DNA of 64,000 bases from Pseudomonas rubra (GCF_028656935.1 NZ_JAMDGZ010000047.1:113868-177867); one strand, 5' to 3'. Counted from the stretch's first letter, positions 8,802-17,461 are shown. Notes: a model not told the origin generated them from the letters alone. Numbers and translations are program-made.

Positions 8802-10007
8802 ATGCCGAGCACCGATCCGCTGGCCTGGGTGCATGGCAGCGACGCACCGGAGAAACCGCTGCTGGAACTGGGCTTCATGGCACTCACCGACTGCGCACCG
8901 CTGGTGGTCGCCGCCACCCAGGGCTTTGCCCAAGCCTACGGCCTGAGCCTCAACCTCAGACGCCAGAGCTCCTGGGCAGGCCTGCGCGACAAACTGCTCA
9001 ATGGCGAACTGGATGCCGCCCACAGCCTCTACGGCATGATCTATGCGCTGCAGTTGGGTATCGGCGGCAGCAGCGCCACGGACATGGCCGTGCTGATGGG
9101 GCTGAACCAGAATGGCCAGGCCATCAACCTGTCCGCTGCACTGCAACGCCAGGGCGTGACCAGTCCCGAGGCACTCCAGCATTTTGTGCACCAAAGCAGG
9201 ACAAAACTTACCTTTGCCCAGACCTTCCCCAGTGGCACCCATGCCATGTGGCTGTACTACTGGCTGGCCAGCCACGGCATCCACCCGCTGCACGACGTCG
9301 ACAGCGTGGTGGTGCCACCGGTACAGATGCTCGCGCACCTGCAGGCGGGGCGCATCGACGGATTCTGTGTCGGTGAACCCTGGTCTGCGAGCGCCCTGGA
9401 GCAGGGTCAGGGCTTTACCCTGGCTACCAGCCAGTCGATATGGCCGGACCATCCGGAGAAAGTCCTGGGTTGCACCCGGGCGTTTGCCGAGCAGTATCCG
9501 AACACCGCGCGGGCTCTGGTGATGGCAGTGCTGGCCGCCAGCCGGTTCATCGAACAGAGTACCGAGAACCGCCGCAGTACCGCGCAACTGCTCAGCGCCG
9601 CGGCTTACCTGGATGCGCCGCTGCCTTGTATCGAGCCGCGCCTGCTCGGCCAGTACCAGGATGGCCTGGGCAACCAGTGGCAGGATCCCTGCGCCTTGCG
9701 CCTGCATGATGCCGGGCGTGCCAACCTGCCCTACCTGTCCGATGGCATGTGGTTCATGACCCAGTTCCGCCGCTGGGGCTTGCTGCGCGAGGACCCCGAC
9801 TACCTCGCCGTAGCCCGCCAGGTCCAGCAATTGGCCCTGTACCGCGACGCGGCAACGGCCGTGGGCGTAGCGTGCGCGGCAACGGATATGCGCAGCAGCC
9901 AGCTGATCGATGGCAGCCGCTGGGACGGTAGCGACCCATACGGCTATGCCCGCAGTTTTCCTTTGCATGCCCTGGCAGAAACGCCAGCCGCATTCGCACG
10001 CCCCTGA
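8802..10007 (+). CDS. nasS: Nitrate/nitrite sensor NasS (NrtA/CmpA-like, cytoplasmic)
   Basis: 401 residues with the NrtA/NasF-type periplasmic-binding-protein fold but no signal peptide: the N-terminus MPSTDPLAWVHG is polar. No ABC permease or ATPase gene lies nearby. Family knowledge: NasS without nitrate sequesters the antiterminator NasT; nitrate or nitrite releases it. The next gene is nasT, 14 bases downstream, as expected. The ATG at 8802 has AGGAG upstream and gives an N-terminus in line with PA1786-type proteins; the longer frame from 8775 adds nine poorly supported residues. Confidence 0.93.
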   Translation: MPSTDPLAWVHGSDAPEKPLLELGFMALTDCAPLVVAATQGFAQAYGLSLNLRRQSSWAGLRDKLLNGELDAAHSLYGMIYALQLGIGGSSATDMAVLMGLNQNGQAINLSAALQRQGVTSPEALQHFVHQSRTKLTFAQTFPSGTHAMWLYYWLASHGIHPLHDVDSVVVPPVQMLAHLQAGRIDGFCVGEPWSASALEQGQGFTLATSQSIWPDHPEKVLGCTRAFAEQYPNTARALVMAVLAASRFIEQSTENRRSTAQLLSAAAYLDAPLPCIEPRLLGQYQDGLGNQWQDPCALRLHDAGRANLPYLSDGMWFMTQFRRWGLLREDPDYLAVARQVQQLALYRDAATAVGVACAATDMRSSQLIDGSRWDGSDPYGYARSFPLHALAETPAAFARP

Positions 10008-10021
10008 AAGGAGACGCAAAC

Positions 10022-10597
10022 ATGCTGCGAATCCTGTTGATCGACGACACGGCGAAAAAAGTCGGGCGGCTCAAAGCCGCGCTGGTCCAGGCCGGTTTCG
10101 AGGTCATCGAAGAATCGGGCCTGACCATTGACCTGCCGGCACGCGTCGAAACGGTGCATCCGGATGTGGTGCTGATCGATACCGAGTCACCGGGCCGCGA
10201 TGTCATGGAGCAAGTGGTGCTGGTCAGCCGCGACCGGCCGCGACCCATCGTCATGTTCACCGACGAACACGACCCGGGGGTGATGCGCCAGGCCATTCGC
10301 GCGGGTGTCAGCGCCTACATCGTCGAAGGCATTCATGCCGGGCGATTGCAGCCGATTCTTGACGTGGCCATGGCCCGTTTTGAAAGCGACCAGGCGCTCA
10401 AGGCCCAGTTGCAGGCCCGTGACCAGCAGCTGGCGGAGCGCAAGCGGGTGGAACTGGCCAAGGGCCTGTTGATGAAAATGAAGGACTGCAACGAAGAGCA
10501 GGCCTACACCCTGATGCGCCGCCAGGCCATGAGCAAGCAACAGAAGCTGATCCAGGTGGCCGAGCAGATCATTGCCATGAGTGACTTGCTTGGTTGA
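10022..10597 (+). CDS. nasT: ANTAR-domain RNA-binding antiterminator NasT
   Basis: 191 residues: an N-terminal receiver-like domain (about 1-120, LRILLIDDTAKK) and a C-terminal three-helix ANTAR domain (about 130-185, AKGLLMKMKDCNEEQAYTLM). NasT binds paired hairpins in leader RNAs and prevents termination so that nitrate-assimilation genes are transcribed. A GGAG ribosome-binding site precedes the ATG. Only 150 bases downstream lies the transporter gene, whose leader holds a strong terminator, the expected NasT target. Complete and intact. Confidence 0.95.
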   Translation: MLRILLIDDTAKKVGRLKAALVQAGFEVIEESGLTIDLPARVETVHPDVVLIDTESPGRDVMEQVVLVSRDRPRPIVMFTDEHDPGVMRQAIRAGVSAYIVEGIHAGRLQPILDVAMARFESDQALKAQLQARDQQLAERKRVELAKGLLMKMKDCNEEQAYTLMRRQAMSKQQKLIQVAEQIIAMSDLLG

Positions 10598-10747
10598 GAG
10601 GGTTCTGGCCCGGCTCTTGCTATCCCCATAGGACAGGTAGCCAACGGCGGTTGCCCCTTCACGACAAAGACGTCGCACCCCCATCCGCGCCAGCGGGTCG
10701 GGTGGCGACGTCTTTTTCGTTTCCGTCCCTGTTCAACGAGGTGTTCG
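10598..10747 (+). promoter_or_regulatory. Putative NasT-controlled leader RNA of the nitrate transporter operon
   Basis: A 150-base untranslated leader between nasT and the transporter ends in a strong intrinsic terminator (10666-10717) only 30 bases before the transporter start. Upstream of it are short self-complementary segments (around 10612-10640 and 10639-10654) that could form the tandem ANTAR-binding hairpins, but neither shows a clean six-base loop by eye. The terminator is seen; antitermination by NasT is inferred from the family and context. Confidence 0.65.
10666..10717 (+). terminator. Rho-independent terminator in the transporter leader
   Basis: Arms AAAGACGTCGCACCC (10666-10680) and GGGTGGCGACGTCTTT (10700-10715) pair with one bulged base, followed by further T residues. 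The hairpin lies before, not after, the transporter gene, consistent with attenuation rather than simple termination. Confidence 0.88.
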
Positions 10748-11959
10748 ATGAATACGAGTTTCTGGAAGTCCGGGCATGTCCCCACCCTGTTCGCCGCCTT
10801 TTTGTATTTCGACCTGAGTTTCATGGTCTGGTACCTGCTCGGCCCAATGGCGGTGCAAATCGCCGCCGATCTGCAATTGACCACCCAACAACGTGGGTTG
10901 ATGGTGGCCACCCCAATCCTGGCCGGGGCGATCCTGCGCTTTGTCATGGGCCTGCTGGTGGACCGGCTCTCACCCAAGACCGCCGGGCTGATCGGCCAGG
11001 TGATCGTCATCGTTGCACTGTTCTGTGCCTGGCGCCTGGGCATCCACAGCTATGAACAGGCCTTGCTGCTCGGGGTGTTCCTCGGCGTTGCCGGGGCCTC
11101 GTTTGCCGTGTCGCTGCCGCTGGCCTCGCAGTGGTACCCGGCGCAGCACCAGGGCAAGGCCATGGGCATCGCTGGCGCCGGCAACTCCGGAACCGTGTTT
11201 GCCGCCCTGCTGGCCCCGGCCCTGGCCGCAGGCTTTGGCTGGAACAACGTGTTCGGATTTGCCGTGATCCCGCTGCTGCTGACCCTGGCCCTGTTCGGCC
11301 TGCTGGCACGTAACGCGCCCCAGCGGCCCAAGCCCAAAGCCATGGCCGACTACCTCAAGGCCCTGGGCGATCGCGACAGTTGGTGGTTCATGTTCTTCTA
11401 CAGCGTCACCTTCGGCGGTTTCATCGGCCTGGCCAGCGCCCTGCCCGGCTACTTCAACGACCAGTACGGCCTGAGCCCGGTGACGGCCGGTTACTACACC
11501 GCCGCCTGCGTCTTTGCCGGCAGCCTGATGCGCCCGCTGGGCGGCGCCCTGGCCGACCGTTTCGGCGGCATCCGCACGCTGCTGGCGATGTACAGCGTCG
11601 CCGCCCTGTGCATTGCCGCCGTGGGCTTCAACCTGCCCAGTTCAGTGGCTGCACTGGCTCTGTTCGTCAGCGCCATGCTCGGCCTGGGTGCCGGCAACGG
11701 CGCTGTATTCCAACTGGTGCCGCAGCGCTTTCGCCAGGAAATCGGCGTGATGACCGGGCTGATCGGCATGGCCGGCGGCATCGGTGGTTTCCTGCTCGCC
11801 GCAGGCCTGGGGGCGATCAAGCAACACAGCGGTGACTATCAGCTGGGGCTGTGGTTGTTCGCAAGCCTAGGCATTCTTGCCTGGTTCGGCCTGCACGGCG
11901 TCAAGCAGCGCTGGCGCACCACCTGGGGCTCGGCGGCAGTGACTGCGGCGCGGGTCTGA
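10748..11959 (+). CDS. nasA: Nitrate/nitrite MFS transporter (NNP family)
   Basis: 403 residues with about twelve membrane segments spread over the whole length. Sequence character (FYSVTFGGFIGLAS, GAGNGAVFQLVPQ) is that of the nitrate-nitrite porter family: the Gly-rich signature GAGNGAVF is typical of NarK/NasA/NRT2. In P. aeruginosa the corresponding gene PA1783 is the assimilatory nitrate transporter. GAGG ribosome-binding site 7 bases before ATG. The gene lies behind the NasT-type leader and is followed 10 bases later by the kinase gene. It probably imports nitrate into the cytoplasm. Confidence 0.92.
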   Translation: MNTSFWKSGHVPTLFAAFLYFDLSFMVWYLLGPMAVQIAADLQLTTQQRGLMVATPILAGAILRFVMGLLVDRLSPKTAGLIGQVIVIVALFCAWRLGIHSYEQALLLGVFLGVAGASFAVSLPLASQWYPAQHQGKAMGIAGAGNSGTVFAALLAPALAAGFGWNNVFGFAVIPLLLTLALFGLLARNAPQRPKPKAMADYLKALGDRDSWWFMFFYSVTFGGFIGLASALPGYFNDQYGLSPVTAGYYTAACVFAGSLMRPLGGALADRFGGIRTLLAMYSVAALCIAAVGFNLPSSVAALALFVSAMLGLGAGNGAVFQLVPQRFRQEIGVMTGLIGMAGGIGGFLLAAGLGAIKQHSGDYQLGLWLFASLGILAWFGLHGVKQRWRTTWGSAAVTAARV

Positions 11960-11969
11960 GGGTTAGCCG

Positions 11970-13640
11970 ATGACCTTGCAACTGAGCTTTGCCCAGGCCA
12001 GTGCCAGCGGCCCCCGAGAGGAAAACCAGGACGCCCTGCGCCTGGTCACCCCCAACCCGGAGCTGGCTGCCAGCAAAGGCTTCCTCTTCGCCCTCGCCGA
12101 CGGTGTCAGCCAGTGCGCCGATGGCGGCCTGGCGGCGCGCGCCAGCCTGCAGGCGCTGGCCCTGGACTACTACGCCACCCCGGCCACCTGGGGCGTGGCC
12201 CAGGCCCTGGACCGCCTGCTGCTGGCGCAGAACCGCTGGTTGCGCGCCAATGGCGGCGGCCAGCCGCTGCTCACCACCCTCAGCGCCCTGGTCCTGCGCG
12301 GGCGGCGCTTTACCTTGGCACATGTCGGCGACTGCCGGATCTACCGCTGGGCCGCCGGGCAACTGCAACGCATCAGCGAAGATCACGTCTGGGACCAACC
12401 GGGCATGCAGCATGTGCTCAAGCGCGCCCTGGGCCTGGACCAGCACCTGCAGGTCGACTATCTGGAGGGCGAGCTGCAGGCCGGCGAGTGTTTCGTGCTG
12501 CTCAGCGACGGCGTCTGGGCGAGCCTCAGCGAAGCGCAGATCAGGGCTGTGTTGCGTGAGCAGATCGACCTGCAGGATGCCGCCCAGACCCTGGTCAGCT
12601 CGGCCCATCTGAGCGGCAGCCAGGACAACGCCAGTGCGCTGCTGGTGCGCATCGAGCAACTGGGTGCGAGCAACCTGGGCGACTCCCTGGCGCAATTGCA
12701 GCAGTGGCCGTTGCCGAGCGCCCTGCGCAGCGGGCAGATCATTGATGGCTGGCATATCGAGCAAACGCTGGGCCACAGCCGTCAATCCGTGCTGTACCGC
12801 GTGCGCGACCAACAGCAACAGCCGTGGCTGCTGAAAACCCTGCCTGCCGAACGCAAGGACGAACCGGGCGCGCAACAGGGCTTGCTGCTCGAAGAATGGT
12901 TCCTGCGTCGGGTGGCTGGACGCTATTTCCCCGAAGTGCACCCGGCCGGCAAGCGCCAGCACCTGTACTATCTGATGCGCGAATACCCCGGCCAGACCCT
13001 GGCGCAATTGTTCGCCCACAACGGCCCCTTGCCGTTGGCACAATGGCAGTCACTGGCCCAGCAACTGTTGCAGGCGGTGGGCGCGCTGCACCGGCGCAAT
13101 ATCCTTCACCGCGACATCAAGCCCGACAACCTGCACCTGGGTGAAGACGGCCAACTGCGCCTGCTGGATTTCGGCCTGGCGTTCTGCCCCGGGCTCAGCG
13201 AAGACCGCGCCCATGAACTGCCGGGCACGCCGTCGTTCATCGCCCCGGAAGCATTCGAGGGCGAGCCGCCCAGCCCCCAGCAGGACCTTTACAGCGTTGC
13301 AGTAGCGCTGTTCTACCTGCTCACCGGACACTACCCCTATGGCGAAATCGAAGCCTTCCAGCACCCACGCTTCACCCAGGCGATCAGCGCCTCGCGCTAT
13401 CGCCCGGACCTGCCCGACTGGCTTGAACACAACCTTGCCCAGGCGCTGCGCGCCGATCCCCAGCAACGTTTTGAAACCGCAGAGCAATGGCTGTTGCTGC
13501 TTGAGCAAGGCGACCGCCAGCAGTTAAGCGCGCGCCCGCGCCCGCTGCTTGAGCGCGAACCGCTGAAAGTCTGGCGCAGCCTGGCACTGCTGTCCTTGCT
13601 GCTTAACCTGATCCTGCTGATCTGCCTGCTAAAAGGCTGA
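11970..13640 (+). CDS. Bifunctional PP2C-type phosphatase / Ser-Thr protein kinase with C-terminal membrane anchor
   Basis: 556 residues. Residues 1-230 are a PP2C phosphatase (REENQDAL, ADGVSQCADGG, HVGDCRIY, SGSQDNAS carry the metal-binding aspartates). Residues about 255-520 are a Hanks-type kinase with HRDIKPDN at 380-387, DFG at 400-402 and GTPSFIAPEA. The glycine loop (LGHSRQSV) is degenerate. A single hydrophobic helix ends the protein. Equivalent genes accompany nitrate-assimilation operons in Pseudomonas (PA1782), where nirB follows; here cobA follows instead after 28 bases. Targets are unknown. Confidence 0.93.
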   Translation: MTLQLSFAQASASGPREENQDALRLVTPNPELAASKGFLFALADGVSQCADGGLAARASLQALALDYYATPATWGVAQALDRLLLAQNRWLRANGGGQPLLTTLSALVLRGRRFTLAHVGDCRIYRWAAGQLQRISEDHVWDQPGMQHVLKRALGLDQHLQVDYLEGELQAGECFVLLSDGVWASLSEAQIRAVLREQIDLQDAAQTLVSSAHLSGSQDNASALLVRIEQLGASNLGDSLAQLQQWPLPSALRSGQIIDGWHIEQTLGHSRQSVLYRVRDQQQQPWLLKTLPAERKDEPGAQQGLLLEEWFLRRVAGRYFPEVHPAGKRQHLYYLMREYPGQTLAQLFAHNGPLPLAQWQSLAQQLLQAVGALHRRNILHRDIKPDNLHLGEDGQLRLLDFGLAFCPGLSEDRAHELPGTPSFIAPEAFEGEPPSPQQDLYSVAVALFYLLTGHYPYGEIEAFQHPRFTQAISASRYRPDLPDWLEHNLAQALRADPQQRFETAEQWLLLLEQGDRQQLSARPRPLLEREPLKVWRSLALLSLLLNLILLICLLKG

Positions 13641-13668
13641 CAGCCCCTTTGCCGATGAGGAAAACCCT

Positions 13669-14406
13669 ATGCATGCGAAAGTCTGGCTGATTGGTGCAGG
13701 CCCCGGTGATCCGGAGCTGCTGACCCTCAAGGCGGTACGTGCCCTGGCTGAAGCCGAGGTGGTACTGATCGACGACCTGGTCAACCCGCAGATCCTTGAA
13801 CACTGTCCGCAGGCTCGGGTGGTTGCCGTGGGTAAACGCGGTGGCTGCCGCTCCACCCCGCAAGCCTTCATTCAACGCCTGATGCTGCGCCATGCCCGCC
13901 AGGGCCGCTGCGTGGCCCGGCTCAAGGGCGGTGACCCGTGCATCTTTGGCCGCGGCGGCGAAGAGGCCGCCTGGCTGCAGGCCCGTGGCATCGAAACCGA
14001 ACTGGTCAATGGCATTACCGCAGGCCTGGCTGGCGCCAGCCAATGTGGCATCTCCCTGACCTTGCGCGGCGTCAGCCGCGGCGTGACCCTGGTGACCGCC
14101 CATACTCAGGATGACAGCCCGTTGAACTGGCAGGCGCTGGCCCAAAGCGGCACCACCCTGGTAGTGTACATGGGCGTCAGCAAACTGGAGGAAGTGCAGC
14201 AGGGCTTGCTGGCAGGCGGCTTGGCGGCACGCACGCCAGTGGCGATGATCGAGAACGCCTCGCTGCCTCAGCAGCGCGAGCAACGCAGCAGCCTGGCGCG
14301 GATGTGCCTGGATGCGGCTAGCTTCAAGCTGCGCAGCCCGGCGATTGTGGTCATCGGCGAGGTGGCCGCAGTGGACAGTGCGGCGCTGCTGCAACTGACA
14401 GCTTGA
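13669..14406 (+). CDS. cobA: Uroporphyrinogen-III C-methyltransferase (SUMT)
   Basis: 245 residues, complete. Shows SUMT motifs: VWLIGAGPGDPELLTLKA near the N-terminus and GGDPCIFGRGGEE around residues 85-97. It methylates uroporphyrinogen III at C2 and C7 to precorrin-2, the entry to siroheme and cobalamin. Siroheme is the cofactor of assimilatory nitrite and sulfite reductases, which explains its place at the end of nitrate operons. GAGG ribosome-binding site upstream of ATG. The nitrite reductase normally found just before it is absent here. Confidence 0.95.
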   Translation: MHAKVWLIGAGPGDPELLTLKAVRALAEAEVVLIDDLVNPQILEHCPQARVVAVGKRGGCRSTPQAFIQRLMLRHARQGRCVARLKGGDPCIFGRGGEEAAWLQARGIETELVNGITAGLAGASQCGISLTLRGVSRGVTLVTAHTQDDSPLNWQALAQSGTTLVVYMGVSKLEEVQQGLLAGGLAARTPVAMIENASLPQQREQRSSLARMCLDAASFKLRSPAIVVIGEVAAVDSAALLQLTA

Positions 14407-14419
14407 ATCGCAGGCAAAG

Positions 14420-14445
14420 AAAAGCCCGGCCTAGGCCGGGCTTTT
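14420..14445. terminator. Bidirectional terminator between cobA and oprF
   Basis: AAAAGCCCGGC pairs with GCCGGGCTTTT around a short CTAG-type loop; A-run and T-run on either side let it serve both convergent genes, cobA (plus) and oprF (minus). Confidence 0.93.
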
Positions 14446-14463
14446 CAGTAGGGCTTGGACCAA

Positions 14464-15495
14464 TTACTTGGCTTGGGCTTCTACTTGCGCTTCTACGCGA
14501 CGGTTAACAGCGCGACCAGCGTCGGTGGCGTTGTCAGCAACCGGACGGGTTTCACCGTAGCCAACCGACTCAACGCGGTTCGACTCAACACCGTACTGGT
14601 TGGTCAGAACCTGTTTAACGGCGCTTGCGCGACGCTCGGACAGTTTCTGGTTGTAAGCGTCAGGACCGACGGAGTCAGTGTGACCTTCAACAGTGGTGGT
14701 GGTCTGTGGGTACTGCTTCATGAAGTCAGCCAGGTTCTTGATGTCGCCGTAGCTGTTTGGCTTGACGACCGACTTGTCGAAGTCGAACTTGACGTCCAGC
14801 TCAACACGGACGACTTCAGCAACAGCTGGGCAGCCATCAGCGTCAACGGTAACGTTGGCTGGGGTGTCAGGGCACTTGTCGACGTTGTCGCAGACGCCAT
14901 CGTTGTCGCTGTCGGAGCAGACTTCAGCAACTGGCGCTGGAGCTGGCTCGGCTTTCTTGCCGCCGCCGAAGTTCAGGCCGACACCCAGCATCGGGCCCCA
15001 CTCGGTGTTGCCGCTGTCGATGTTGTAGTTGGCTTCAACGCCAGCACGGGCGAAGAAGTTTTCGGTGAAGTAGACCTTGGCACCGGCGCCCAGGTTGGCG
15101 AAGGTGGAGTGGTCACGACCGCTACGCAGGTTCTGGCTGATGCTCTCGTTGGAGAAACCAGCGGAAACGTACGGACGAACCAGATCGCCTGGGTTGTTGA
15201 AGTGGTAGGTAGCGTCAAGGCCGATGTTCTGGCCCCTGATGTTCTTGCCGCTGTTGCCACGGGCGTTGTGCACTTCGTTGTAGCGCAGGCCCAGTGCAAC
15301 GTCGTCGGTCAGGAAGTAGCTACCCTGAAAGTACGGGTTGGTACCAGTGTTATCGAAATTACGCTCGCTATCGTAGTAGCGCTTCTGCACGCCACCTTCG
15401 AGTTCGACCGCGCCTTGGCCTTGTGCCAGAGCGCCGAGCGAAGTAGCGGCAACGAGAGTACCAATGGCCAAGCCCAAGGTGTTTTTCAATTTCAT
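14464..15495 (-). CDS. oprF: Major outer-membrane porin OprF
   Basis: 343 residues. A 24-residue signal peptide ends at ALA-QG. Residues about 25-185 form the eight-stranded barrel; a proline-rich hinge and a four-cysteine, Asp-rich calcium-binding-like loop (SDSDNDGVCDNVDKCPDTP) follow. The C-terminal OmpA-like domain contains EGHTDSVGPDAYN, which binds peptidoglycan. OprF is the most abundant structural porin of Pseudomonas. It lies downstream of sigX, whose product drives part of its transcription. Codon use is visibly strongly biased and AT-richer third positions differ from neighbours, as expected of a very highly expressed gene. Confidence 0.98.
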   Translation of the reverse strand: MKLKNTLGLAIGTLVAATSLGALAQGQGAVELEGGVQKRYYDSERNFDNTGTNPYFQGSYFLTDDVALGLRYNEVHNARGNSGKNIRGQNIGLDATYHFNNPGDLVRPYVSAGFSNESISQNLRSGRDHSTFANLGAGAKVYFTENFFARAGVEANYNIDSGNTEWGPMLGVGLNFGGGKKAEPAPAPVAEVCSDSDNDGVCDNVDKCPDTPANVTVDADGCPAVAEVVRVELDVKFDFDKSVVKPNSYGDIKNLADFMKQYPQTTTTVEGHTDSVGPDAYNQKLSERRASAVKQVLTNQYGVESNRVESVGYGETRPVADNATDAGRAVNRRVEAQVEAQAK

Positions 15496-15556
15496 CCGTT
15501 AAATCCCCATCTGGTGATAGTTAAGCAGTCCCACCAACATCCGGGGGACAACTCGA

Positions 15557-15580
15557 CGGCAAGTCTAGCAGAACTTGCCG
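15557..15580 (-). other. Hairpin in the sigX-oprF intergenic region
   Basis: CGGCAAGT and ACTTGCCG form an 8-bp stem with an 8-base loop inside the 110-base gap. No T-run follows, so it is at best a partial attenuator that separates the sigX transcript from the much stronger oprF transcription. The oprF promoters should lie in the same gap but are not assigned. Confidence 0.5.
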
Positions 15581-15605
15581 GTACGTTAGAGATATTTGCG
15601 CGCCA

Positions 15606-16196
15606 CTAAGTTTCAGCAAGGCCCGCAAATTTCTCACGTAGCTTGTCTAGCGCACGCTTGTAACGCATTTTCGTTGCGCTCAGACCCATGTGCATGATAT
15701 CGGCGATTTCCTGGAATTCCAGTTCTGCGACAAATCGTAGCACCAGAATTTCGCGGTCAATCGGATTGACATGCACGAGCCATTTATCCAGCCCGCCTTT
15801 CTCTTCAGGCTTGGGCGCCTTCTCTTCCGAGGCCTCCTCGAGTGGATCAAGACTCAAGGCATCCATCAGTCGACGCTTGCGCCGCTCCTTGCGGTACTGG
15901 GTGATGCATTCGTTGTAGGTGATGCTGTAGAGCCATGTTTTGAACTTCGATTTGCCCTCGAAGTTCTTCAGCCCATAGAGCACCTTTAGCATCACCTCCT
16001 GACAGACATCGTCAGCGTCCCGATCGTTCCCTAAATAACGCGCACAGACGTTAAAAAGGGTCCGTTGGTAGCGGCGCATGAGCTCCTCATACGCGCGAGT
16101 AACATGAAACAGCTCGTCATGCGAACGCGCCACCAACTCCTCATCAGTGAGCTCGCGGGGATCGTAACGCATGGGCAGCGAGTGAACTTTATTCAA
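15606..16196 (-). CDS. sigX: ECF sigma factor SigX
   Basis: 196 residues with sigma region 2 (ICARYLGNDRDADDVCQEVML, about 55-75) and region 4 near the C-terminus (LEFQEIADIMHMGLSATKMRYKRAL). An acidic Lys/Glu-rich linker (EEASEEKAPKPEEKGG) separates them. SigX controls oprF, cmpX and membrane-lipid genes in response to envelope stress. No anti-sigma gene is adjacent, as in other pseudomonads; CmpX and CfrX have been proposed to influence its activity. Gene order cmaX-cfrX-cmpX-sigX-oprF is fully conserved here. Confidence 0.97.
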   Translation of the reverse strand: MNKVHSLPMRYDPRELTDEELVARSHDELFHVTRAYEELMRRYQRTLFNVCARYLGNDRDADDVCQEVMLKVLYGLKNFEGKSKFKTWLYSITYNECITQYRKERRKRRLMDALSLDPLEEASEEKAPKPEEKGGLDKWLVHVNPIDREILVLRFVAELEFQEIADIMHMGLSATKMRYKRALDKLREKFAGLAET

Positions 16197-16286
16197 AACG
16201 GATCTGGCCGACAGTCAGGTCATTGTCGCCGCACACCCCTGCCTGGGGCATTTTTGCGGCGGCATACATTAGCAGGATTTGCCCGG

Positions 16287-17111
16287 TTAGCGGCTATTGA
16301 CTCGCTGCTCGAGCAGAATCCGGTTGGACAGCGAGACCAGCTCACCGTCGTCGGTCAGCAGGGTCGTCTTGACCGTACCGATCTCCTCGATCTGCCCTTC
16401 GACCTCGCCAATCCGTACTTGTTGGCCCACTTGATACAGTTCACGCACATAGATTCCAGCCAGAATCTGCCCGGCAATTTCCCGGCTGCCCAGGCCCATG
16501 GCCAGTGCCACGGCCAGACCAACGGTAATCAAACCGATGACGATCACGTGGTTGAGCAGGTCGGTCTTGACCTCGAGCTGGCTGATTGCCACTGAAATAC
16601 TGATGATGATTACCAAGCCCTGGGCGATGCGCCCAACGCCCGCGGCATACTCCAGGCCGATGCCTTCGGCGGCGCCGCGCACCAGGCCATTGACCAGTTG
16701 CGCCAGCAATACGCCCGCCAGCAATACCAGTGCAGCACCAAACACCTTCGGCAGGTACAGGGCAAGCATGTCGAGGGTGGCCGAGACACGCTCAAGGCCA
16801 AGGGATTCAGCGGCCGAGACGAGGAAAATCAACAGGACGAACCAGTAGACGATCTTGCCGATCAGGGTCGAAATCGGCACCTGAATGCCGACCCGGCTGA
16901 GCATCTTGGTCAGGCCGGTGCCGCCCATCAGGCGATCCAGGCCGAGCTTGGCCAGCAATTTCGACAGCAGGGTATCGAGCAGCTTGGCCACCACGAAACC
17001 GAGCAGCACCACCACCAGGGCGCCAAACAGGTTGGGGATGAAGTTCGCCACTTTGGTCCACAACGCGGTCATCGCGGTGACCAGGCTCTGGGTCCAGAGA
17101 TCAAGTTCCAT
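16287..17111 (-). CDS. cmpX: Mechanosensitive-channel-like membrane protein CmpX
   Basis: 274 residues from the ATG at 17111; a TTG two codons further upstream would overlap cfrX and is less likely. Four to five hydrophobic helices with Gly-rich segments (LFGALVVVLLGFVVAKLLD and a repeat of similar type) precede a C-terminal MscS-like beta domain (EGQIEEIGTVKTTLLTDDGE). It belongs to the TM-helix-repeat/MscS family of the cytoplasmic membrane. It sits 90 bases upstream of sigX and is linked in Pseudomonas to SigX activity and envelope tension. Confidence 0.92.
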   Translation of the reverse strand: MELDLWTQSLVTAMTALWTKVANFIPNLFGALVVVLLGFVVAKLLDTLLSKLLAKLGLDRLMGGTGLTKMLSRVGIQVPISTLIGKIVYWFVLLIFLVSAAESLGLERVSATLDMLALYLPKVFGAALVLLAGVLLAQLVNGLVRGAAEGIGLEYAAGVGRIAQGLVIIISISVAISQLEVKTDLLNHVIVIGLITVGLAVALAMGLGSREIAGQILAGIYVRELYQVGQQVRIGEVEGQIEEIGTVKTTLLTDDGELVSLSNRILLEQRVNSR

Positions 17112-17113
17112 AT

Positions 17114-17362
17114 TCAATCGGCCTTATCAGCTTTACGGGCGGTAGCGTTACGGCGCACCGGCGCGACATGCGCCGAGCCATTGTTCACGGCAATCATCAG
17201 CGCCTGGCTCCAGCGGCCCAGCAAGCTGAACAGATCACCCGCGCCGACCTGGCGGTTGGCGGTTTTCAGGACCCGGCCCAGGCAGGCGTCGTCGTCGCGG
17301 TCCTGGCCGGACGGCGATGCCTTGAGCAGGTCTCGCAGGGATTCTTCAAACGGATCGTGCAT
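17114..17362 (-). CDS. cfrX: Small conserved protein CfrX
   Basis: 82 residues from ATG 17362, chosen because GAGGTG lies just upstream. No signal peptide or membrane segment. N-terminal acidic part (HDPFEESLRDLL) and basic tail (RRNATARKADKAD). Known only as the small gene between cmaX and cmpX in Pseudomonas; function unproven. Stop lies 2 bases before the cmpX start, so the two are surely cotranscribed. Confidence 0.85.
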   Translation of the reverse strand: MHDPFEESLRDLLKASPSGQDRDDDACLGRVLKTANRQVGAGDLFSLLGRWSQALMIAVNNGSAHVAPVRRNATARKADKAD

Positions 17363-17461
17363 AGGCACCTCGCGCAATATCTGTCAAAGACGAGGTCGCC
17401 GCACCACGGGTCACATGAACTGGCCAGGCAGTTTGTGACTGCTTGTTCACAGATTTCATCA

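Noticed and set aside
8802..10007. NasS as a periplasmic ABC-transporter component
   Set aside because: No signal peptide and no permease or ATPase gene next to it; neighbour nasT fits the cytoplasmic sensor.
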